Of a DNA stretch of 64,000 bases, positions 6,682 through 13,632 are shown one piece after another. This stretch comes from UBA1573 sp034005165 (lineage in GTDB: Bacteria; Pseudomonadota; Alphaproteobacteria; Micavibrionales; Micavibrionaceae), in assembly GCA_034005165.1 (NCBI GenBank), contig JAVEVE010000006.1:1-64000 (forward strand), in the 5' to 3' direction. The notes under the pieces were generated by a model. It did no database searches, was not told the DNA's origin, and saw only the letters and a program-made list of their open reading frames with translations. Position 1 is the first letter of the stretch; every line of letters starts with the position of its first letter. A program made the position numbers and the translations under genes.

Positions 6682-7907
6682 GATACCTTTCCGAAATTTC
6701 CATGAATAATTTTTCCTTCACTGGCAACGGAATCCAAATAATCCGCCCATTCTTGCATCATCTTTTTTCGTTGAGATAGAAATTGGGTACGATCATAAGC
6801 CTCTCCCAAGGGGTTCTTTGTTTTGTGGGAAAGCTGCTTTTCAATGATCTCACTGTCAAATCCTAGCCTCTCCCTGATCGTGGTACGGGCCAACGCCCTT
6901 ACCCCATGAGCGACCATGCTTTCACCAAAACCCAAACGCTCTATCGCCCTGTTCACTGTGCCATCGCTCATGCACTTTCGTGGATTCACCTGAGATGGAA
7001 AAACATAGTCAGTCTTGATATGGCCCGTCTCTTCTTTTTGCTCCTGGAGCACAGCCAATGCTTGTTTCGATAGGGGGACGACATGATCTCTTCTCATTTT
7101 CATGAGACCAGAATGGACATACCAAATAGCATCATCAAAATCTATTTGTGACCAGCATGCCTGACGAATTTCTCCCGGGCGACCAAAAGTCAGCAAGGAA
7201 AACCAAACAGCCCTACGTGTTCTTTCAAAAATACGGGCATTATTCAGGCTCAAGGCATGTAGTAACTCGGGAATCTGCTTTTCATCAATTGTTCTGAAAT
7301 GTTCAGCTTTTTTGGTTTTTAATGCCCCACGAAGATCAGCAGCAGCATCGCGTTCACATCGGCCAGTTTGAATTCCATAGCGAAAAATTTGACCAGACAA
7401 TTCCCTACCACGGCTTGCCATTTCTAGAGTGCCTCTTTTTTCTATTTTCCGAAGACATTCCAAAAGTTCGGGCGGGCTTATTTGGGAAATCGGTCTATTC
7501 CCAATGCAAGGAAAAATATGCATTTCTAAACGACGAAGAGTTTTCTGAGCGTATCCCTTAGTCCATCTTTCTTTTTGAATTTCCATCCATTCCATGGCAA
7601 CCGACTGGAACGTATTATTGGCATTAATAACGGCTTGCCTCTTTTCCTGTTTTTTGTTTTCGGATGGATCAAGCCCTTTCCCAATGAGTTTACGGGCCTC
7701 CTCTCTTTTTTCCCGAGCTTCGGCGAGGGTTACTTCGGGAAAAACCCCGAAGGCTAAACGCTTTTCTTTGCCCAGCCAGCGGTATTTCAGCCGCCAATAT
7801 TTGGAACCGTTGGGCATAACCTCAAGGTACATTCCGCCGCCATCGGCGATTTTATAAGGTTTTTCCTTGGGTTGTGCCGCTTGGCACGCTTTGGCTGTTA
7901 GGGGCAT
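6678..7907 (-). CDS. int: P4-type tyrosine integrase
   Basis: This site-specific recombinase of 409 residues has three parts: an N-terminal arm-binding domain (residues 1-85, with KPYKIADGGGMYLEV, the P4-integrase signature), a core-binding domain (about 100-190) and the catalytic domain. Likely catalytic residues are Arg243 (FGRPGEIR), Lys270, His334 and Arg337 (AHGVRALA), His361 (LSHKT) and the nucleophile Tyr371 (EAYDRT). Start ATG 7907 was chosen because GGAG lies about nine bases before it and the protein then starts MPLTAKAC as in relatives; in-frame codons further up lack a spaced ribosome-binding site. It faces the 3' end of a tRNA gene, the usual target of this family. Confidence 0.92.
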   Translation of the reverse strand: MPLTAKACQAAQPKEKPYKIADGGGMYLEVMPNGSKYWRLKYRWLGKEKRLAFGVFPEVTLAEAREKREEARKLIGKGLDPSENKKQEKRQAVINANNTFQSVAMEWMEIQKERWTKGYAQKTLRRLEMHIFPCIGNRPISQISPPELLECLRKIEKRGTLEMASRGRELSGQIFRYGIQTGRCERDAAADLRGALKTKKAEHFRTIDEKQIPELLHALSLNNARIFERTRRAVWFSLLTFGRPGEIRQACWSQIDFDDAIWYVHSGLMKMRRDHVVPLSKQALAVLQEQKEETGHIKTDYVFPSQVNPRKCMSDGTVNRAIERLGFGESMVAHGVRALARTTIRERLGFDSEIIEKQLSHKTKNPLGEAYDRTQFLSQRKKMMQEWADYLDSVASEGKIIHGNFGKVS

Positions 7908-7959
7908 TGGGGGCATCTCCAATCATCAAGATGGGGGCATTTCCCCATTTATGCCCCCA
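7901..7959. repeat. GGGGGCAT repeats at the integrase start
   Basis: TGGGGGCATCTCC (7908-7920) and TGGGGGCATTTCC (7932-7944) are near-identical direct repeats 24 bases apart. A shorter copy GGGGCAT is at 7901-7907, and an inverted copy ATGCCCCCA at 7951-7959 makes a 9-bp stem with 7932-7940. Repeats of this kind between an integrase gene and its attachment site could be arm-type integrase sites or an autoregulatory operator. Confidence 0.45.
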
Positions 7960-8081
7960 AATTTTCCGGTTGTAAACGATTTATCGTGAACGGCGATAAA
8001 CGCACATGGAATTGTAAGCTTTATAAACCAAAGGCTTTGCGGTTATCTATGAACTGTGATGAATGGGGGTGAAGAGGAAGA

Positions 8082-8158
8082 TGGTGCGCCAGGAGGGACT
8101 CGAACCCCCGACCAAGCCGTTATGAGCGGCTTGCTCTAACCAGCTGAGCTACTAGCGC
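8082..8158 (-). tRNA. tRNA with CAU anticodon, probably elongator tRNA-Met
   Basis: A full cloverleaf is visible. The acceptor stem pairs GCGCTAG with CTGGCGC, followed by discriminator A and an encoded CCA. The D-arm reads AGCTCAGCTGGTTAGAGC, the anticodon stem AGCCG/CGGCT encloses the loop CTCATAA, and the T-arm contains GTTCGAGTCC. The anticodon CAU fits elongator Met; a lysidine-modified tRNA-Ile2 is the alternative and I cannot separate them by eye. Its 3' end points toward the integrase gene 175 bases away, so this gene is the likely integration target. The matching repeat at the other end of the element was not found in the window. Confidence 0.92.
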
Positions 8159-8195
8159 ATCCAGTGGGCGTATTATCCAGAAATCCTAGAAAAAA

Positions 8196-8783
8196 TCAAG
8201 TCACCCTAGTAAACAAACGGCGGCGCAATATGATGGTTGTTACCAAAATCATGTTCATAATAACCATTCCAACAGAATAGATGATGGTCGCAGGAACGTA
8301 ATTCTGTACAGCAAGCAGAACAAATACATGTTTACACGCTGCTATACCGTGCGTTGTAGCCATTTCCTCATGAGGTTTATTCCATACCTTGCGCAAAGTC
8401 GGGATATAGCCTGCACTATCAATTACAGTGACCCAGATTGCTGCTGTAACAGGATTCTGCGTTACCAACCATACCAGAATAGCAGCAAGGGATGCCAGAA
8501 AGACTGCCCAGTCGCTTCGTGTAATGTGTTTTTCACCATGACGGAAAGAAGCCAATAAAATTGCCAAACAGAAAACGGTAGAAATCCCGCCGCTCCATGC
8601 ACCACTTCCAGCGCCTTCCAGATACTGGATCAGAAATGCAATTCCGGTCAGCAATGTCCAAATTACCCATGTAAAAACATGCGGCTTGTTCGTACCTTTG
8701 AGTGTTGCCCACAGGTACGGCCCTAAAGAAAAGAGGGCTAAAGCAACGCTCAGCCCTCCCCAAATTTCCGGTGATAATGTCAT
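8196..8783 (-). CDS. Multi-pass membrane protein with PQ-loop-like repeats
   Basis: This protein of about 195 residues is nearly all hydrophobic, with six or seven predicted membrane helices. Two similar motifs, GPYLWATLKGTNKPH and AGYIPTLRKVWNKPHEE, lie in the first and second halves, each near a proline-tyrosine or proline-threonine turn. This resembles the duplicated layout of PQ-loop/SWEET-type carriers, but the classic PQ is absent and the family is uncertain. It starts 14 bases after the rpoD stop, so it is probably the last gene of the dnaG-rpoD transcript. ATG 8783 is preferred to a GTG one codon earlier. Function unknown. Confidence 0.65.
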   Translation of the reverse strand: MTLSPEIWGGLSVALALFSLGPYLWATLKGTNKPHVFTWVIWTLLTGIAFLIQYLEGAGSGAWSGGISTVFCLAILLASFRHGEKHITRSDWAVFLASLAAILVWLVTQNPVTAAIWVTVIDSAGYIPTLRKVWNKPHEEMATTHGIAACKHVFVLLAVQNYVPATIIYSVGMVIMNMILVTTIILRRRLFTRVT

Positions 8784-8797
8784 CACACTTAAAACCC

Positions 8798-11203
8798 TTA
8801 GGTATCGAGGAAGCTGCGCAGCTTACGGGAGCGTGACGGGTGCTTCAGTTTCCGAAGGGCCTTGGCTTCGATCTGACGAATCCGTTCACGAGTCACGTTA
8901 AATTGCTGCCCAACTTCTTCCAGTGTGTGATCGGTGTTCATACCGATACCAAAACGCATCCGAAGGACGCGCTCTTCACGCGGTGTGAGCGTTGCCAGTA
9001 CGCGTGTTGTTGTTTCACGCAAGTTGGACTGAATGGCGCTCTCGACAGGAAGAATTGCATTTTTGTCCTCGATGAAATCTCCCAATGATGAATCTTCTTC
9101 ATCTCCGATTGGCGTTTCAAGAGAGACAGGTTCTTTGGCTATTTTCAAAACTTTGCGCACTTTATCAAGCGGCATGTGCAGACGGACTGCCAATTCCTCA
9201 GGTGTTGGCTCACGACCGATCTCGTGCATCATCTGGCGGGATGTCCGCACCAGTTTGTTTATGGTTTCGATCATGTGCACAGGAATACGGATGGTACGGG
9301 CCTGATCCGCGATAGAACGCGTAATAGCCTGCCTGATCCACCATGTGGCGTAGGTGGAAAATTTATAGCCGCGGCGATATTCAAACTTATCAACAGCTTT
9401 CATCAAACCGATGTTTCCTTCCTGAATCAAGTCCAGGAATTGCAAACCGCGGTTGGTGTATTTCTTTGCGATGGAGATAACGAGACGCAAGTTGGCCTCA
9501 ATCATTTCTTTTTTCGCACGGTTGGATTCTTTGTCGCCCTTTTGAACGGTCGAGACAATGCGCTTATACTCAAGAAGAGGCAATCCACTTTCGGCTGCGA
9601 TTGCATCAATCTGGTCACGAATGGCATCAACATCACCTTCATGACGTTCCGCAAATTTATCCCAGCCCTTGCCGGTCAATTTTTTAACGGATGTTTTCCA
9701 GTTTCCGATTAGAAGTGCGTCTTCGTATTTCCCCAAGAACTCTTCACGTGTCACACCGCAATCGTTAGCAAGACGCAACATGCGCCCTTCCAACGACACC
9801 AAGTCACGGTTCATTTTGTAAAGTCGTTCAATCAACTGGTCGATACGAGCTGCGTTCAAACGTACTTCGTTCATCAATGCAACCATTTCGGCTTTGGCGG
9901 CATCATATTTTTTGATGATAGGAGATGGCGGATTTTTACCGGCAGCAATTTTTTCCTGCTGGGCCTTTTGTAGCTTTTTATATGTTTTTTTAATCTGTTC
10001 AAAAATCGGGAAGACTTTCGGAGCAAGTTCAGCTTCCATCGCCGCCAAGGATAATGAGTTTTCATCAGCCTCTTCACCGGCTCCGTCTTCGCCCTCTTCA
10101 CCTTCAGGATTAGGGGTTTCTTCTTCGTCAGAAGACTTCTTTTCTTCTTTTTTTGGTTTTTCTTTTGGAACAGACGCAGGTTTTTCGGCAGGGATTACCG
10201 CAGCAGCCCCCTCACCCGTGCCATCAAATGCGTTATCTCCTCCATATGTTGCTTCAAGGTCGATCACTTCACGCAGAAGAATGTCCCCTTTCTGGAGAGC
10301 ATCGTACCACGCAATAATTGACTCGATGGCCAGAGGGGATTCGCAGATCCCGCCAATCATTGTTTCGCGACCGGCTTCAATACGTTTGGCAATTGCAATC
10401 TCTCCTTCGCGAGAGAGTAATTCAACAGTTCCCATTTCGCGCAAATACATGCGGACAGGATCATCAGTGCGTCCGGTATCATCATCAGAGATGTTCCCGC
10501 CGCTTTCATATTCTTCTTCGTTACTATCGTCTTTGGACTCTTGTTGTTCGCCTTCTTCACCTGCATCATCAGAACTGTCTACCAACTGGACACCAGCATC
10601 AGAGATTGTTGCCATTGCATCTTCAATCTGGTCAGATGAGAATTCTTCAGCAGGCAACAAATTGTTCAGATCGTCATATGTGACGTAACCTTGCTCTTTG
10701 CCTTTGGAAATGAGTTTTTTGACAATCTTTTCCAGATTGCCTTTTTGACCTGTGGTAATTGCCAATTCAGCGGGTGGTTTTTTATCCGCTACGGTTTTCT
10801 TTTTAGATGCTGGGGCTTTCTTTGCTACCTTTGCAGTCTTTGCAGTTACTTCTTCCACTTCAACTTTTTCCGCCACTTTATTTGCTTTCGGAGATTTTGA
10901 CTCTTTTGCTGGAGAAGCCTTCGATGCTTTCTCTGTTGCTTTTGCTATTTTCTTTGCCGCCGCTTCTTTTGGCATTTTATCCGTCTGTGTGTTTTTAGTT
11001 GTTTTGCTTGTTGTTTCTTTTACTGTTTTTTTAGCCGGGGCTTTTATTTTAGCGCTTGGCTTTGCAGTACTCTTTGCCGCAGCTTTAGGCTGCTTTTTCT
11101 CTACCGGCTTTTTCGTATCTTTTGCCTTGGCTGTTGATCCTACCTTGGCCTTCGTACTCGCTGTTGTCTTAGAGGGTGTCTTTGCTTGCTTTTTCGCCGC
11201 CAT
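8798..11203 (-). CDS. rpoD: Primary sigma factor RpoD with long Lys/Ala-rich N-terminal extension
   Basis: Directs RNA polymerase to housekeeping promoters. Region 1.1 is at about 150-212, 1.2 at 246-280 (DPVRMYLREMG), region 2 at 565-640 (NLRLVISIAKKYTNRG, then KFSTYATWWIRQAI), region 3 at about 645-700, and region 4 at 735-800 with the helix-turn-helix LEEVGQQFNVTRERIRQIEA. Two unusual parts make it 801 residues, against roughly 610-680 in most relatives. One is a lysine/alanine/threonine-rich, histone-H1-like tail over residues 1-145; the other is an acidic Glu/Asp-rich insert at about 345-385 in the non-conserved region. The frame is intact, so both look genuine. The gene follows dnaG and precedes a membrane-protein gene, as in the macromolecular-synthesis operon. 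Confidence 0.97.
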   Translation of the reverse strand: MAAKKQAKTPSKTTASTKAKVGSTAKAKDTKKPVEKKQPKAAAKSTAKPSAKIKAPAKKTVKETTSKTTKNTQTDKMPKEAAAKKIAKATEKASKASPAKESKSPKANKVAEKVEVEEVTAKTAKVAKKAPASKKKTVADKKPPAELAITTGQKGNLEKIVKKLISKGKEQGYVTYDDLNNLLPAEEFSSDQIEDAMATISDAGVQLVDSSDDAGEEGEQQESKDDSNEEEYESGGNISDDDTGRTDDPVRMYLREMGTVELLSREGEIAIAKRIEAGRETMIGGICESPLAIESIIAWYDALQKGDILLREVIDLEATYGGDNAFDGTGEGAAAVIPAEKPASVPKEKPKKEEKKSSDEEETPNPEGEEGEDGAGEEADENSLSLAAMEAELAPKVFPIFEQIKKTYKKLQKAQQEKIAAGKNPPSPIIKKYDAAKAEMVALMNEVRLNAARIDQLIERLYKMNRDLVSLEGRMLRLANDCGVTREEFLGKYEDALLIGNWKTSVKKLTGKGWDKFAERHEGDVDAIRDQIDAIAAESGLPLLEYKRIVSTVQKGDKESNRAKKEMIEANLRLVISIAKKYTNRGLQFLDLIQEGNIGLMKAVDKFEYRRGYKFSTYATWWIRQAITRSIADQARTIRIPVHMIETINKLVRTSRQMMHEIGREPTPEELAVRLHMPLDKVRKVLKIAKEPVSLETPIGDEEDSSLGDFIEDKNAILPVESAIQSNLRETTTRVLATLTPREERVLRMRFGIGMNTDHTLEEVGQQFNVTRERIRQIEAKALRKLKHPSRSRKLRSFLDT

Positions 11204-11275
11204 GCTCTTGCCCGTTTTGCCCGAATTCCTAATTGGTCATTTCTTCCCGATTAGCGGATTTATAAAACCCGCCGC

Positions 11276-11304
11276 GAATCACCCGAATCAAATTGATTCG
11301 ATTC
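11276..11304. promoter_or_regulatory. Cluster of four GANTC sites in the dnaG-rpoD gap
   Basis: GANTC occurs at 11276-11280, 11285-11289, 11295-11299 and 11300-11304, with the middle two forming the palindrome GAATCAAATTGATTC. GANTC is the target of the alphaproteobacterial cell-cycle methylase CcrM, and clustered copies mark promoters sensed by GcrA or by methylation state. The cluster lies about 75-100 bases before the rpoD start, where a secondary rpoD promoter would be expected. Confidence 0.5.
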
Positions 11305-11354
11305 GCTGATTAAAGCCGATTTTGCAGAAAAAACAAAGACCTAAGGCGTGAAAA

Positions 11355-13241
11355 TTAGTCACTTTCCTCAGCCTGTTCCATCTGCATTTGTTTAAGTGCC
11401 AGCATTCTGCCCTCATCCTCAACCGTCATGGACCTCGTCAGCATCTGCTTCGCGGCATTTAAATCCGCAGAAAACATGGTCTTTTCCCATCGACTCATGA
11501 GAGATTTCCATCCTTCCAGCACTTTTTCCGGGGCGACATCGGGCCGGGCAAATCCAGCATGGACATAAAGGCGTTCATTTTTGATAAGCCTGTCACAGAT
11601 TTCCGTCAGCCCCCGCGCAGTTATTTGGCTCAAAAGGGTAGTTTTGTCAAGGTCCGGCGCTATCTCTGCGTCAATGGACACCTCCATCGCCCCAGCATGA
11701 TTTTCCAGAATATCAATATAAGCGTCCTGCAATACCCTTAAGTCCTGTTCGCCCATATCCAGACGATGACAATCTTCATGAATATAGGGATAAATTTCCG
11801 GATGATTGATCGCAGTCAAAAGTAACAACCTCGGGATCATTGTCTCGGCCTGCCTTTGCCCTACCGGTGGCAACTTGATCTGCAAACTTCCTCTCCCTTT
11901 TACTGAAGAGGGCAACTTCCCCGCCTTGCTCCAACCGAAGCCAAATAGTTTATTCAGTTTTTCACGAAATGCCTGCTTGTAGTGGTATTGCAATTGCGCG
12001 TCAGGAATGGTAAGCGCCAAATTTTCCAGTTTGGTCGATAGCCCCGCGCGCTGTTCCGGTGTGACAAATATCTGACCGGCCGTGTTATGCGCCCATAAAA
12101 ATTCAACCAATGGCGCCGATCTCTTCAAAAGCTGCCTGAACGCCTCACTCCCATTTTCACGAATAAAGGTATCAGGATCATCCCCTTCGGGCAGGAAAGC
12201 AATTTTTACCGAGTGCGACGATTTTAAAAGCGGCAAGATACGATCTGCTGCACGTACTGCGGCTCTGTATCCCGCTTCATCACCATCAAAACACAAGATC
12301 GGTTCTTTATTGTCGTGCGGTATCATCTTCCACAAGATCATGATCTGCTCTTCGGTCAGAGCTGTCCCCAAAGGTGCTACAGCACCTTTAAATCCGGCTT
12401 GCTGACAAGCGATGACATCCATATAACCTTCAACAACCAAAACATCATGGTCATTGGCTGCAAGCCTTGCGTGCTGCCCTGCATAGAGTGTTCTTCCTTT
12501 ATGAAAGAGCGGCGTATCGGCTGAATTTATATATTTTGGAGGTGTAAAATCAGAGCGCGAAGGAGGCCGCATATGCTCGGGCAAAACACGCCCTCCAAAT
12601 GCCACAACACGACCACGTGCATCCATTACAGGAAAAATCACACGATCACGAAAAAAAGCGTAAGGTGCAGTTCCGCGCGTTGAGGCTTTGATAACACCAG
12701 CCTCTATCATTTGCGCGTCCGAGTATCCTACTTTGCTCAGATGATTGCGCAAAGCTTGGTCATCTGACGGCGCATAGCCTAGCCTGAATGCATCAATGAC
12801 TTCATCTCCGAAGCCACGGCCTTTCACATAAGCCAAGACCTCGCGATTACGCGAATTATGCAGTTGCTCTTCAAACCATTGGGCGGCTTCTTCGCATAGC
12901 GCATGGAGGCCTTTATCTTTTTTCGATTGGGCCACATCTTGAGGTGTGGATTGCGGAACTTGCATTCCGACTTTACTGGCCAGTTGCTCGACCGCTTCGA
13001 TAAACGACAAATTGTCGTGGCGCATGACAAAGCCTAGCGCATCCCCATGCGCCCCGCAGCCGAAGCAATGGAAAAATTGTTTATCGTCATTGACATGAAA
13101 GGATGGTGTCTTTTCACGGTGGAACGGGCAGCATCCCCTAAATTCCCTCCCCGCACGGGTGAGTTTGATACGCCCACCGATGACATCGGACAGGGTCAGG
13201 CGATCTCGCAATTCCTGTAAAAAGCGTGGGGACACAGACAT
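11355..13241 (-). CDS. dnaG: DNA primase
   Basis: Makes RNA primers at the replication fork together with DnaB. The N-terminal CHC2 zinc finger uses Cys38, His41, Cys59 and Cys62 (CCPFHREKTPSFH, then FFHCFGCGAHGD). The catalytic Toprim core contains VLVVEGYMDVIACQ and CFDGDEAGYRAA with the acidic metal-binding residues. The C-terminal 200 residues are the helicase-interacting region, ending in a Glu-rich tail. The length (628) is normal. It is separated from rpoD by 150 bases that hold the GANTC cluster, so the two may be partly independently transcribed. Confidence 0.97.
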   Translation of the reverse strand: MSVSPRFLQELRDRLTLSDVIGGRIKLTRAGREFRGCCPFHREKTPSFHVNDDKQFFHCFGCGAHGDALGFVMRHDNLSFIEAVEQLASKVGMQVPQSTPQDVAQSKKDKGLHALCEEAAQWFEEQLHNSRNREVLAYVKGRGFGDEVIDAFRLGYAPSDDQALRNHLSKVGYSDAQMIEAGVIKASTRGTAPYAFFRDRVIFPVMDARGRVVAFGGRVLPEHMRPPSRSDFTPPKYINSADTPLFHKGRTLYAGQHARLAANDHDVLVVEGYMDVIACQQAGFKGAVAPLGTALTEEQIMILWKMIPHDNKEPILCFDGDEAGYRAAVRAADRILPLLKSSHSVKIAFLPEGDDPDTFIRENGSEAFRQLLKRSAPLVEFLWAHNTAGQIFVTPEQRAGLSTKLENLALTIPDAQLQYHYKQAFREKLNKLFGFGWSKAGKLPSSVKGRGSLQIKLPPVGQRQAETMIPRLLLLTAINHPEIYPYIHEDCHRLDMGEQDLRVLQDAYIDILENHAGAMEVSIDAEIAPDLDKTTLLSQITARGLTEICDRLIKNERLYVHAGFARPDVAPEKVLEGWKSLMSRWEKTMFSADLNAAKQMLTRSMTVEDEGRMLALKQMQMEQAEESD

Positions 13242-13345
13242 ACGGGTTTTATAGCATCGCTTATGGACAATGCCACCCCCAAATTACTTGACATATAATG
13301 TTTTCAAATTTAGGTTTGCTAAACCCTAACTTTATGGAGAGAACC

Positions 13346-13579
13346 ATGGTCGATCCTGAGCATGAAAGCCCCCAAGCAGCCTATGCAAAACACATGCTTG
13401 GACTAGACAGTAGATATAAAGAGTTAAATGCTAAACTCTTAGCTGCCTTTGAACAAATGAAAGGTATCGCGGACACTATTACGGATCCTAACCTTAGCGC
13501 CAGACTCACCACTTTGATTGACGACGCCACCCAGTCACAGGAAGCTCTCAAGGAAGAGTTTGGGTTTAAGATGAAATAA
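13346..13579 (+). CDS. Small helical protein, unknown
   Basis: A 77-residue protein beginning MVDPEHESPQAAYAK. ATG 13346 has GGAGAG seven bases upstream; the frame is open further up but without a ribosome-binding site. The product is amphipathic and helical (LDSRYKELNAKLLAAFEQMKG, then LTTLIDDATQSQEALKEEF) with no signal peptide. It stands alone, divergent from dnaG, and is followed at once by a strong terminator, which supports a real single-gene transcript. I do not recognise the family. Confidence 0.6.
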   Translation: MVDPEHESPQAAYAKHMLGLDSRYKELNAKLLAAFEQMKGIADTITDPNLSARLTTLIDDATQSQEALKEEFGFKMK

Positions 13580-13584
13580 AGAAA

Positions 13585-13605
13585 AGGCCGGAAAATTTCC
13601 GGCCT
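13585..13605. terminator. Bidirectional intrinsic terminator
   Basis: AGGCCGGAAA and TTTCCGGCCT form a 10-bp near-perfect stem. It is followed by CTTTAATT on the plus strand and preceded by an A-rich stretch that gives TTTTC on the minus strand. It separates the small plus-strand gene from the convergent von Willebrand A gene and can serve both. Confidence 0.75.
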
Positions 13606-13632
13606 CTTTAATTACTATCTTATCACCTAACC

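Noticed and set aside
8082..8110. Second attachment repeat (copy of the tRNA 3' end) within 1-6700
   Set aside because: I scanned for the tRNA 3' sequence on both strands and found no convincing copy; the left end of the element remains undefined.
9894..11309. Long plus-strand frames across rpoD
   Set aside because: Phe/Ser-rich antisense shadows of the Lys/Glu-rich rpoD coding sequence.
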